In this document: piece by piece, positions 1 through 7,849 of the stretch
How positions within the stretch are numbered: position 1 is the stretch's first letter
How the letters are laid out: each line of letters begins with the position of its first letter
NCBI RefSeq assembly: GCF_018449655.1
Contig: NZ_JAAVUX010000011.1
Location: 105,830-169,829, forward strand
DNA: 64,000 nucleotides
DNA from: Pseudomonas sp. dw_358
Lineage (GTDB): Bacteria; Pseudomonadota; Gammaproteobacteria; Pseudomonadales; Pseudomonadaceae
Reading direction: 5' to 3'
Position numbers and translations under genes: made by a program
Notes under the pieces: model-generated
Databases searched by the model: none
What the model was told of the DNA's origin: nothing
What the model saw: only the letters and a program-made list of their open reading frames with translations

Positions 1-648
1 GCCGGTGCAAGCAGCGATGTGCTGGTAGCCGTTGGTGCTGGCAACATCGATGCCTTGATGGATAGAGGCGATGTAGGCGGCGCAGGAGAATGGCCGGACG
101 ATACCGCTGGTGCCCAGGATCGACAGGCCGCCGAGAATGCCCAGGCGCGGGTTCATGGTTTTCAGGGCCAGGGCTTCACCGTTCTCGACGTTGATCGTGA
201 CCTCGAAACCGCCGCTGTAGCCGTGCTCGGCAGCCAGCTGCGTGAGGTGCTCGGTCATCATGCGCCGTGGCACTGGGTTGATCGCCGGTTCGCCCACGGC
301 CAGGACCAGCCCGGGGCGGGTCACCGTGCCCACCCCGGTACCGGCGAAAAAGCACACGCCGGGTTCGGCACTCAGGCGAACCTGGCTGTATAGCAGGGCG
401 CCATGGGTGACGTCGGGGTCGTCACCGGCATCTTTCAACGTACCGGCCTCGGCACCGTCGCCCGTCAGCCGGCAGAACTCCAGCCGCAGGGTCACTTGCT
501 TGCCCTTGGGCAGGACGATCTGCACGGCATCACTGGCCACATTGCCCAGCAGCAGGCGCGCTGCCGCGAGACTCGTGGCAGTGGCGCAGCTGCCGGTGGT
601 CAGGCCGCTGCGTAACGGCGCAGGCTGTTCGCCAGTCTCGTCACGCAT
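1..648 (-). CDS. cbiD: CbiD, cobalt-precorrin-5B C1-methyltransferase (3' end beyond window)
   Basis: I translated the minus strand directly; the gene runs off the left edge, so 216 N-terminal residues of about 360 are visible. Residues 14-25 read SGLTTGSCATAT, the hallmark N-terminus of CbiD, and a glycine-rich FFAGTGVGTVTRPG stretch follows near residue 100. CbiD methylates C1 of the corrin ring using S-adenosylmethionine. Its ATG overlaps the cobL stop by 8 nt, so the two are probably translationally coupled in a leftward operon. CbiD belongs to the classical anaerobic route, yet it sits next to the oxygen-dependent CobG gene. The C-terminal part cannot be assessed here. Confidence 0.93.
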   Translation of the reverse strand, partial: MRDETGEQPAPLRSGLTTGSCATATSLAAARLLLGNVASDAVQIVLPKGKQVTLRLEFCRLTGDGAEAGTLKDAGDDPDVTHGALLYSQVRLSAEPGVCFFAGTGVGTVTRPGLVLAVGEPAINPVPRRMMTEHLTQLAAEHGYSGGFEVTINVENGEALALKTMNPRLGILGGLSILGTSGIVRPFSCAAYIASIHQGIDVASTNGYQHIAACTG

Positions 649-1852
649 CAACAGGTTTCACCAGGTCGAGCAGGGTAATGGGCAGGGCCTGGCGCCAGGT
701 GTCGAATTCGCCCAAGGGCTGCGCCTGAGCGATGTGGATGCGGGTCAGCTCGCCGCCGTGGCGTTCGCGCCAGTGGGCCAGAGTCAGCTCGCTTTGCAGG
801 GTCACCGCGTTGGCCACCAGGCGTCCGCCCGGCTTGAGCCTTTGCCAGCAGGCCTCCAGCACGCCTTCGCGGGTCACGCCGCCGCCAATGAATACCGCAT
901 CGGGGGCCTCGAGCCCTTCCAGGGCTTGGGGCGCGCGGCCGCGAACCAGTTGCAGGCCGGGCACACCGAGGGCGTCGCGGTTATGTTCGATCAGGGCCTG
1001 GCGGCCGTCATCGGCCTCGATGGCCAGGGCGCGGCAGGCGGGGTGGGTCCGCATCCATTCGATGCCGATCGAGCCGCTACCGGCGCCCACGTCCCATAGC
1101 AGTTCCCCCGGCTGCGGGGCCAGGCGTGCCAAGGTAACGGCGCGCACATCGCGCTTGGTGATCTGCCCATCGTGGCGGTAGGCGTGGTCCGGCAGCCCGG
1201 CCAGACGCGACAGGCGTGGGGCATCAGGGCTGGCGAGGCAGTCGATGGCCACTAGGTTGAGGTCGGCGCCTGGCGGGTGCGGCCAGGCCTCGGCGCGGCC
1301 TTCGAGGCGGCGCTCGGTACTGCCGCCCAGGTGTTCGAGCACGGTCAGGCGGCTGGGGCCGAAGCCCTGGCGGGTCAGCTGGCTGGCCAGTGCCCCAGGG
1401 CTGTGGGCGTCGTTGCTCAGCACCAGCAGGCGCACCCCGCTGGCCAGATGAGGTATCACGGCTGCCAGCGGGCGGGCGACCACCGAGAGCGTGGTGACTT
1501 CCTGCAAGGGCCAGCCGAGCCGGGCAGCGGCCAAGGAAAAGGAGGACGGTGAAGGCAGTACCGTCATGGCATTGCTGTCGACCTGGCGGGCCAGGCTGGC
1601 GCCGACGCCGTAGAGCATAGGATCGCCGCTGGCCAGCACACAGACCGGGTCCCCCTGCAAGGCCAGTACCGGCTCCACGCTGAACGGGCTGGGCCACGGC
1701 TGCTGCTCGGCGCTGATGCACGGCGGCAGCAAGGCCAGCTGTCGCGGGCTGCCGAACACCCGGTGGGCGCCCAGCAGCGCACGTCGGGCATTCTTGCCCA
1801 GCCCGGCATAGCCGTCCTCACCGATGCCCACCACAGTCAACCAGGGCGACAT
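641..1852 (-). CDS. cobL: CobL, precorrin-6Y C5,15-methyltransferase (decarboxylating), CbiE-CbiT fusion
   Basis: This 403-residue cytoplasmic enzyme methylates precorrin-6Y at C5 and C15 and decarboxylates the acetate side chain on C12. The N-terminal half (about 1-200) is a CbiE-type tetrapyrrole methylase with VVGIGEDG at residue 7 and SGDPMLYG at 75-82. The C-terminal half (about 220-395) is CbiT-like, with a Rossmann SAM-binding motif DVGAGSGSIGIEW at 254-266. The length is normal for the fused aerobic enzyme. It is the first gene of the leftward cobL-cbiD operon and is divergent from cobG across a gap of about 117 nt. Confidence 0.96.
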   Translation of the reverse strand: MSPWLTVVGIGEDGYAGLGKNARRALLGAHRVFGSPRQLALLPPCISAEQQPWPSPFSVEPVLALQGDPVCVLASGDPMLYGVGASLARQVDSNAMTVLPSPSSFSLAAARLGWPLQEVTTLSVVARPLAAVIPHLASGVRLLVLSNDAHSPGALASQLTRQGFGPSRLTVLEHLGGSTERRLEGRAEAWPHPPGADLNLVAIDCLASPDAPRLSRLAGLPDHAYRHDGQITKRDVRAVTLARLAPQPGELLWDVGAGSGSIGIEWMRTHPACRALAIEADDGRQALIEHNRDALGVPGLQLVRGRAPQALEGLEAPDAVFIGGGVTREGVLEACWQRLKPGGRLVANAVTLQSELTLAHWRERHGGELTRIHIAQAQPLGEFDTWRQALPITLLDLVKPVDA

Positions 1853-1890
1853 GAATTCTCCTCATGACAACGCAATCCGACCAGCAGGCT

Positions 1891-1920
1891 TTTCATGCCG
1901 CCGAACAAAGCAGGCATAAT
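1891..1920 (+). promoter_or_regulatory. Candidate promoter of cobGHIJ
   Basis: A CATAAT -10-like hexamer at 1915-1920 lies 18 nt after TTTCAT at 1891-1896. The -35 match is poor. If used, transcription would begin near 1926, downstream of the in-frame ATG at 1895 but upstream of the TTG at 1970. That would make the TTG the real cobG start. I found no cobalamin riboswitch in this short gap. Confidence 0.3.
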
Positions 1921-1969
1921 ACCGCGCCTTGCTCCTTCCAGCTTTTTTTCGACGATCTCTGGTGACCTT

Positions 1970-3283
1970 TTGAACGAGCCCGCCTCGGCTTTCCCCCCGG
2001 CTTCGAGCCCGCGCCCCTCGGCTTGTCCGGGGTTGCTGCGGGTTGTCCGGGCGCGCGATGGCGGGCTGTGCCGGATCAAGCTGCCCGGTGGTGTACTGAC
2101 GGCGATTCAGGCCGAGGCCATCGCCGCCGCGGCCGAGCGTTACGCCAGCGGCGTGATCGAGGTGACCAATCGCAGCAATCTGCAACTGCGCGGGATCGGT
2201 GCCGACGCCGAAAAGCTGGCCGAGCAATTGCTGGCGGCAGGCCTGGGGCCTCGTCATGCGGCCGCCGATGACGTGCGTAACCTGATGCTCAGTCCGATGG
2301 CTGATCTCGATCCGCAGCGGCTGGCGGACACCGGGCCGTTGGCCGCGCGAATCCTGCAGAGTCTGGAACAGCGCACCGCCCTGCACCAGCTGTCCGCCAA
2401 GTTCGCGGTGCAGCTCGATGGAGGTGAGGCACTGACGATGCTCGGGCATCACCACGACCTGTGGTTGTCGGCCATGACGCTGGAGGGGCGAGTGGTCTGG
2501 GCCGTCGGCCTGGCAGGCAGCCCGTTGGACGGCAGTGACGTGGCGGTGGCGTTCGAGGATGGGCACGACCTGGTCATGGCGGTGCTGGAGCGGTTTGTGC
2601 ACCTGGCGACGCCGGAGCAGGGGCGGATGCGGGATCTGGAACAGGCCAGTCGGGGGCTTCGCGGGCTCCTGCAGGAAAGCCCCGTGACGTTTTTGGCCGC
2701 GAACTTCGAACGGACCGCCGCTTGCGCCGAGCCGTTGGCTGTTCATTCGCAATCCGAGTCCGGGTGGGTGGGCGTCGGCGCCGGTGCTCCGTTGGGGCGT
2801 GTTGATGTGTCGATGTTGCGTGGTCTGGCACGGCTGGCTCGGCAGTACGGCGATGGGCGTATGCGTATGACGCCCTGGCAGGGAGTGCTGCTGACACACG
2901 TCCGCCGCGAGGATGCAGCGTCCCTTGTCGAGAAACTGCGCGACCTGGGCCTGTTGCCGGACCCCGCGGCGCCTCTTGCGCAACTGCGCGCGTGCACCGG
3001 TTCGGCCGGCTGCGCCAAAGGCCTGGCCGATACCAAGGCCGACGCCCTGCGTCTGGCTGCACGCCTGCCCGTTGCACAGGAGGTGCATTTGAGCGGTTGC
3101 ACACGCTCCTGCGCCTGTGCCCACAGCGCCGCCAGCACGCTGCTGGCGGTGGGCGAGGGCTTTTATGATCTGTATGTTCGCGACGCCTCGGGCGAGGGCT
3201 TCGGCACCCTGCAGGCGCGCCACCTTTCACTGGATGCGGCCGCAGCAAGGCTCGGCTGCTCACGGAGCGACACCCATGATTGA
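1970..3283 (+). CDS. cobG: CobG, precorrin-3B synthase
   Basis: CobG is an oxygen-dependent monooxygenase that converts precorrin-3A to precorrin-3B, the step that defines the aerobic cobalamin route. It belongs to the nitrite/sulfite reductase family, which carries an iron-sulfur cluster. The C-terminal cysteine motifs CTGSAGCAKG and SGCTRSCACAH are present. I chose the TTG at 1970 because GGTGA lies 4 nt upstream and homology-like sequence starts soon after (ACPGLLRVV, then CRIKLPGG). The reading frame also offers an ATG at 1895, but its extra 25 residues look non-homologous and may precede the transcription start. The stop overlaps cobH by 8 nt. Confidence 0.92.
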   Translation: MNEPASAFPPASSPRPSACPGLLRVVRARDGGLCRIKLPGGVLTAIQAEAIAAAAERYASGVIEVTNRSNLQLRGIGADAEKLAEQLLAAGLGPRHAAADDVRNLMLSPMADLDPQRLADTGPLAARILQSLEQRTALHQLSAKFAVQLDGGEALTMLGHHHDLWLSAMTLEGRVVWAVGLAGSPLDGSDVAVAFEDGHDLVMAVLERFVHLATPEQGRMRDLEQASRGLRGLLQESPVTFLAANFERTAACAEPLAVHSQSESGWVGVGAGAPLGRVDVSMLRGLARLARQYGDGRMRMTPWQGVLLTHVRREDAASLVEKLRDLGLLPDPAAPLAQLRACTGSAGCAKGLADTKADALRLAARLPVAQEVHLSGCTRSCACAHSAASTLLAVGEGFYDLYVRDASGEGFGTLQARHLSLDAAAARLGCSRSDTHD

Positions 3284-3902
3284 GTACATCCGCGATGGTC
3301 AGGAGATCTATCGCAATTCCTTCGCCATCATCCGCGCCGAAGCGAATCTGGTCGGTATCCCCGCCGACCTCGAAAAGCTGGCTGTGCGGGTGATCCACGC
3401 CTGCGGCATGGTCGAGGTGGTGGAGGACCTGCGCTTTTCTCCTGGTGCCGGCAAGGCCGGGCGTGATGCCCTGGCTGCGGGTGCGCCGATCCTCTGCGAT
3501 GCTCATATGGTGGCCGAGGGCGTGACTCGCGCGCGGCTGCCCGCCAATAACCCGGTGATCTGCACCCTCAAACAAGAAGGCGTGCCGGAGCTGGCGCGGG
3601 AACTGGGCAATACCCGCTCGGCTGCGGCGCTCGAACTATGGCGCCCGCATCTGGCGGGCGCGGTGGTGGTGATCGGCAATGCGCCGACGGCGCTGTTCTA
3701 CCTGCTGGAAATGATCGATGCCGGCGCGCCGAAGCCTGCGCTGATCCTCGGGTTTCCCGTGGGCTTCGTCGGGGCGGCGGAATCCAAGGCGATGTTGGCG
3801 GCTGATAGTCGTGGCGTGCCTTTTGTCATCATGCAAGGCCGCCGGGGCGGCAGCGCCATGGCGGCTGCAGCGATCAATGCCCTGGCCACGGAGGTTGAAT
3901 GA
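3276..3902 (+). CDS. cobH: CobH, precorrin-8X methylmutase
   Basis: This 208-residue enzyme moves the C11 methyl group to C12, giving hydrogenobyrinic acid. It starts at the ATG at 3276, overlapping the cobG stop by 8 nt (ATGATTGA). Its N-terminus MIEYIRDGQEIYRNSFAIIR is typical of the family. A histidine in the motif VIHACGM (His41) corresponds to the proton-donating His of characterised CobH. The frame is open upstream, but that extension lies entirely inside cobG. The stop overlaps cobI by 4 nt, consistent with tight translational coupling in cobGHIJ. Confidence 0.96.
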   Translation: MIEYIRDGQEIYRNSFAIIRAEANLVGIPADLEKLAVRVIHACGMVEVVEDLRFSPGAGKAGRDALAAGAPILCDAHMVAEGVTRARLPANNPVICTLKQEGVPELARELGNTRSAAALELWRPHLAGAVVVIGNAPTALFYLLEMIDAGAPKPALILGFPVGFVGAAESKAMLAADSRGVPFVIMQGRRGGSAMAAAAINALATEVE

Positions 3903-4633
3903 TGTCGCCTCGTGGACGTTTGCTGGGGCTCGGCGTCGGTCCCGGCGATCCTGAACTGATCACCGTCAAAGCCTTGCGCCTGCTGCGCGAGTCGCCGGTG
4001 GTGGCGTACTTCGTTGCCAAGGGCAAGAAGGGCAATGCCTTCGGCATCATCGAGGCGCATCTGCAGGATGCCCAGCATTTGCTGCCGCTGGTGTACCCAG
4101 TGACCACCGAGGCGCTGCCCGCGCCCTTGTCCTATGAACAGGTGATCAGCGACTTCTATGACAGCGCCAGCGTCGAGGTGGCGGCCCATCTGGATGGCGG
4201 TCGCGACGTGGCGGTGATCTGTGAAGGGGACCCGATGTTCTACGGCTCCTACATGTACCTGCACGATCGCCTGGCCGAGCGCTATGAAGCTCAAGTGATT
4301 CCGGGCGTGTGCTCGATGCTGGGCGGTGCGGCGGTGCTCGGGGCGCCTCTGGTCTATCGCAATCAGAGCCTGTCGGTGTTGTCGGGCGTCTTGCCGGCCG
4401 ATGAGCTCAAGCGACGGCTGGCCGATGCGGATGCGGCGGTGATCATGAAGCTGGGGCGTAACTTTCCCAAGGTCCGCACGGTCTTGACGGAACTGGGCCT
4501 GGCCGAGCGCGCGCTGTATGTCGAGCGGGCTACCATGGCCAATCAGAAAGTGGTGGCCCTGGCGGACGTCGATCCGATGTCGTCGCCCTATTTCTCGCTG
4601 ATTATCGTACCTGGCCAAAGGTGGCAAGGTTGA
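3899..4633 (+). CDS. cobI: CobI, precorrin-2 C20-methyltransferase
   Basis: This 244-residue SAM-dependent tetrapyrrole methylase makes precorrin-3A by methylating C20 of precorrin-2, the first committed step towards corrin. Family signatures are GLGVGPGDPELITVKA near residue 10 and the CEGDPMFYGSYMYL loop near residue 108. The start overlaps the cobH stop (ATGA), and a second Met codon follows immediately. The stop shares one base with the cobJ ATG. The length is normal for CobI/CbiL. Confidence 0.96.
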   Translation: MMSPRGRLLGLGVGPGDPELITVKALRLLRESPVVAYFVAKGKKGNAFGIIEAHLQDAQHLLPLVYPVTTEALPAPLSYEQVISDFYDSASVEVAAHLDGGRDVAVICEGDPMFYGSYMYLHDRLAERYEAQVIPGVCSMLGGAAVLGAPLVYRNQSLSVLSGVLPADELKRRLADADAAVIMKLGRNFPKVRTVLTELGLAERALYVERATMANQKVVALADVDPMSSPYFSLIIVPGQRWQG

Positions 4634-6336
4634 TGGCCCGTCAGACGCCGGCCATCGTCGTACTGGGCAGCGGCAGCCTGGAAACTGCGCGCCGCCTGCA
4701 ACAGTGCTATCCGGATGCCATGATCCACGGCCTGACGGGACGGGTCGAGGGTGCGGATCGACTCTATGACGAGTTCGGTACCACCTTGCGCCAGTTGTAT
4801 CGCAACGACACTCCGATCATCGCCCTCTGTGCCGCCGGTATCGTGATCCGGACCCTGGCCAGCGAATTGCTGGAAAAGGGCGCCGAGCCGCCGGTACTGG
4901 CCGTGGCCGAAGACGGCAGCGCCGTGGTACCGCTGTTGGGCGGTCTGGGTGGAGTGAATTTGATGGCGCGGGAGATCGCCGCGACTCTGGGCGTGGCGCC
5001 GGCCATCACCACCAGCGGCGAACTGCGTTTCGGCACCTGCCTGCTCAATCCGCCTGACGGTTATGCGCTGGCCGACCTGGAGCAAGGCAAGCGTTTTGTT
5101 TCGGACCTGCTGGCGGGCGAGAGCGTGCGCATCGAAGGGGCCGCCCCTTGGCTGGACAGCGCCAACCTGCCCCATGACCATCAGGCGCGCCTGAGCATTC
5201 ATGTGGGCAGTTCGGAACGCGCGCCGTCGCCCCACGAGTTGTTGATCTACCCGCGTAATGTGTTGGTGGCTGTGGGCGCCGACCTGAACAACGCAGTGAC
5301 AGCGGTGCGCCAGGCCTTGCAGGACCGGAAGCTTGCCTTGCCGGCGCTGGCTTGCCTGGTGGCGGCTCGTAGTGCGATGGCCCATCCGGCATTGGCGCAG
5401 GCGGCGGCCGAACTGGGCGTGCCGTTGCGATTTGTCGACGGGCCGGGCGACGCGGGCGAACTGGCCGTTCGGGCCTTGCCGGACTCACTGCCGGTCGTGG
5501 CGAACACGGATCTGGCCTTGGTGGTGGCCTCGCAACCCATTGATGCCCGGACCATCGGCCAGCGTCGTGGGCGTCTGGCGGTCATTGGTCTGGGCCCTGG
5601 CGCTGCCGACCTGATGGTGCCGGCGGTCAAGACCGAGTTGGCGCAAGCCGATGATGTGCTGGGCTACGAGACCTATGTGCGTATGGCCGGTCCGTTTCGT
5701 CCCGACCAGGTGCTGCACTGCACCGATAACCGCGAAGAAATGCAACGCGCCCGGCATGCTTTCGAGCTTGCCAGCCAAGGGCGCTCGGTGGTGGTGGTGT
5801 CGTCTGGCGACCCTGGGGTCTTTGCCATGGCAGCGGCGGTACTCGAAGCCTTGCACGAGTCCCATGAAAGTGACTGGCACAACGTCGATGTGCAGATTTT
5901 ACCGGGGGTTTCGGCCTCGCTCGCGACGGCTGCTCAGGCGGGCGCACCGTTGGGCCATGACTTCTGCGTGTTGTCGCTGTCGGATAACCTCAAGCCTTGG
6001 GCGATCATCGAAAAACGACTGGAACTGGCCTGCCAGGCCGATCTGGCGCTGGCCTTTTACAACCCGATCTCACGCTCGCGGCCCTGGCAGTTGGGGCGGG
6101 CGCTGGAGATTGTCGCGGCCCATCGGGATGGCATGACCCCTGTGGTGCTGGGCCGTGATATCGGCCGGCCCGGACAGACCTTGCGCACCACCACCCTTGA
6201 GCGGTTGACGCCTGATCAGGTGGACATGCGCACCATGGTCCTGGTGGGTTCTTCCACCACCTGCGTCTTCCCGCGAGCAGACGGCGGGAGCTGGACCTAC
6301 ACCCCGCGCTGGTACGGTCAACGGCCTGATTCCTGA
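4633..6336 (+). CDS. cobJ: CobJ, precorrin-3B C17-methyltransferase with N-terminal CbiG-like domains
   Basis: This is a 567-residue fusion. Residues 1 to about 190 resemble the CbiG N-terminal domain, including LLGGLGGVNLMAREIA (101-116) and PAITTSGE (123-130). Residues 205-300 resemble the CbiG C-terminal/CobE domain (VAVGADLNNAV). From about residue 315 the CbiH/CobJ ring-contraction methylase begins with LAVIGLGPGAADLM. The methylase contracts the macrocycle and methylates C17. The CbiG part would open the ring delta-lactone. I chose the ATG at 4633, which shares one base with the cobI stop; a GTG at 4621 is a less likely alternative. It is the last gene of cobGHIJ. Confidence 0.92.
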   Translation: MARQTPAIVVLGSGSLETARRLQQCYPDAMIHGLTGRVEGADRLYDEFGTTLRQLYRNDTPIIALCAAGIVIRTLASELLEKGAEPPVLAVAEDGSAVVPLLGGLGGVNLMAREIAATLGVAPAITTSGELRFGTCLLNPPDGYALADLEQGKRFVSDLLAGESVRIEGAAPWLDSANLPHDHQARLSIHVGSSERAPSPHELLIYPRNVLVAVGADLNNAVTAVRQALQDRKLALPALACLVAARSAMAHPALAQAAAELGVPLRFVDGPGDAGELAVRALPDSLPVVANTDLALVVASQPIDARTIGQRRGRLAVIGLGPGAADLMVPAVKTELAQADDVLGYETYVRMAGPFRPDQVLHCTDNREEMQRARHAFELASQGRSVVVVSSGDPGVFAMAAAVLEALHESHESDWHNVDVQILPGVSASLATAAQAGAPLGHDFCVLSLSDNLKPWAIIEKRLELACQADLALAFYNPISRSRPWQLGRALEIVAAHRDGMTPVVLGRDIGRPGQTLRTTTLERLTPDQVDMRTMVLVGSSTTCVFPRADGGSWTYTPRWYGQRPDS

Positions 6337-6353
6337 CCGTGCGAGGCTACCAG

Positions 6354-6393
6354 TAGGCGGCTTCCCTGTGCCACGGCGCGGGGTGGCCGCCTA
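6354..6393 (+). other. Inverted repeat downstream of cobJ
   Basis: TAGGCGGC at 6354-6361 pairs with GCCGCCTA at 6386-6393 around a 24-nt loop, 18 nt after the cobJ stop. There is no U-tract, so it is not a clear intrinsic terminator. It may help end or stabilise the cob transcript. Confidence 0.3.
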
Positions 6394-6443
6394 AGGTGGC
6401 CTGCCGAACCCACAGGGGGTTCGATCTGCAAGGAATCCTGATC

Positions 6444-7172
6444 ATGATAAATCGCTATCCGCTGGCTGACTTGAGCCAATTGGCCCGCACCCTCGATACT
6501 GGCGCCGAGGCCTCCGTTGTCGGTAACGCCCTGCTGTCCTTCGTAGGCGGCATGGATAACCAGGCCAAGGAAGACGTGCGCAACAGCTACCTGTTTGCCA
6601 GCCTGGCCGCTACCCATCGCTTCCCCAACAACAAGGATGGCGAGGCCTGGTACAACCTGTTCTGCACCATCATGCAGGAGATGGGCTGGTTGTTCGTGAC
6701 CCGCTCCTACCGCCAAAGCACCAACAGCGATACCACCTTCAGCATGGACAAGGTCGCCATCGACATCCTGCAGGCATCGCTCGCCAATGCCGTACTGCCC
6801 GGCGCCACAGCGCTGAACGTACTGAAGACTGCCACTGCATCGGTGACAGCGCTGAAGACCGATGAAGCCACCTCCAAATTCTTCGATCAGCAGGTGCGTC
6901 AATCAGACGGTGGCAACTTCGCCGTAGGCTCGACCACCTACAACGAAGGCGGCGACATCATCATGGCGTTGGGCACCGTGACCTTCAACACTCACGTCAA
7001 CGTCACCAGCGTGTTGTTCACCCACCTCAACATGGCCGACATCAAGACTCATCACGGCAATGCCACCTTGATCCTGAACCAATCGGTGTACAGCTCCGCC
7101 CGTGCTCAAGTGGCCGAGGAACTGGGTTCGCGCGCTCTGAAATCCGTGAAGAAATACAGCCTGGGCAACTGA
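6444..7172 (+). CDS. Unrecognised protein, paralogue A of a tandem pair
   Basis: I do not recognise this 242-residue protein. It has no signal peptide, no obvious transmembrane segment and no known catalytic motif. The ATG at 6444 follows an AAGGA ribosome site at 6430-6434. The N-terminal third is helical-looking, with a Q-x-K-x-DV motif, then LFAS, then W-x8-M-x3-GW. The middle (about 105-140) is an alanine-rich amphipathic stretch. The C-terminal half is rich in beta-forming Thr/Val/Asn residues and ends in a basic helix containing SARAQVAEELG. The downstream gene shares the N- and C-terminal motifs, so they look like diverged paralogues. Their function is unknown; co-expression is likely from the 56-nt spacing. 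Confidence 0.8.
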   Translation: MINRYPLADLSQLARTLDTGAEASVVGNALLSFVGGMDNQAKEDVRNSYLFASLAATHRFPNNKDGEAWYNLFCTIMQEMGWLFVTRSYRQSTNSDTTFSMDKVAIDILQASLANAVLPGATALNVLKTATASVTALKTDEATSKFFDQQVRQSDGGNFAVGSTTYNEGGDIIMALGTVTFNTHVNVTSVLFTHLNMADIKTHHGNATLILNQSVYSSARAQVAEELGSRALKSVKKYSLGN

Positions 7173-7182
7173 GGCTATTCCC

Positions 7183-7205
7183 GCCGCCACACCCTGTGTG
7201 GCGGC
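7183..7205 (+). other. Perfect 10-bp stem-loop between the two unknown paralogues
   Basis: GCCGCCACAC at 7183-7192 pairs perfectly with GTGTGGCGGC at 7196-7205 around a 3-nt loop. No U-tract follows, and the ribosome site of the next gene begins about 10 nt later. It is more likely an mRNA-stability or processing element that sets the ratio of the two proteins than a terminator. Confidence 0.5.
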
Positions 7206-7228
7206 CACCTGATCAGGGAGAACAGGGC

Positions 7229-7849
7229 ATGACTCAATCCAATCAACCGCTAGCATTGTCTGTGGCAACTTTCGCCGCAGAACTTTCTTCACAGGAGAAA
7301 CAGGACGTCAGTGATTTGCTGTTACAGGCTGACATTTTTGCCAGTATTACCTGGAACCGGCAGGTGTACTGGAAAAGCTGGGCCGATTATCACCGCAACC
7401 GAATGCTCAAGCATGGCTGCAAGGAACACGGCGTCATTGCTACCGAGCCGCAGTTCTTGACCCGGCAGGCCGAACTGGAAAAGCCCATTCGCTTGCGTAT
7501 CGTGGGCGGCGGAGGCTCTCCCCGGATGCCGCAAATGGCAATCGAGGCACTCAACGCTGCCGGTTTTCTCAAATTTGCCCGGGAGTTTCTGCGCAGCGGC
7601 AGCGAGATCAGTCAACTGGGCAGCTTTCAGGTGGTGCCGTGCATTCGCGACACCACCGGAGAAGTGCAGGTGTTTGTGTGCGGGCTGCACGTGGCAGGCA
7701 AGGTCGATGACCGCAATCGGGAGCTGGTCCTCAGGTTCAACGGCGGCAGCTACACGTTCAGCACCGAGCGTTTTTCCCAGCACCGTGCCCAGGTACGCAA
7801 GGATCTCGAACGCTATGCCATGCAGCGGATCCGGCACCTGGAGCTTTAA
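7229..7849 (+). CDS. Unrecognised protein, paralogue B of a tandem pair
   Basis: I do not recognise this 206-residue protein. The start at 7229 is set by AGGGAG at 7215-7220. It has no signal peptide or transmembrane helix. It shares with the upstream gene an N-terminal Q-x-K-x-DV motif (SSQEKQDV), an IFAS motif, W-x8-M-x3-G spacing, a G-x-F-x-V motif in the second half, and a C-terminal HRAQVRKDLERYA helix matching ARAQVAEELGSRA in paralogue A. It lacks paralogue A's alanine-rich middle and has a GGGGSP turn near residue 90. The stop codon overlaps the convergent retS stop by a few bases. The function is not assignable from sequence. Confidence 0.8.
   Translation: MTQSNQPLALSVATFAAELSSQEKQDVSDLLLQADIFASITWNRQVYWKSWADYHRNRMLKHGCKEHGVIATEPQFLTRQAELEKPIRLRIVGGGGSPRMPQMAIEALNAAGFLKFAREFLRSGSEISQLGSFQVVPCIRDTTGEVQVFVCGLHVAGKVDDRNRELVLRFNGGSYTFSTERFSQHRAQVRKDLERYAMQRIRHLEL

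Noticed and set aside
1853..1969. Cobalamin riboswitch upstream of the cob operons
   Set aside because: The 117-nt divergent gap is too short and lacks recognisable B12-box sequence.
6411..6443. Sigma-54 promoter before the unknown paralogue pair
   Set aside because: GG-N10-GC spacing can be found in the G-run, but the flanking TGGCAC/TTGCA positions do not match.
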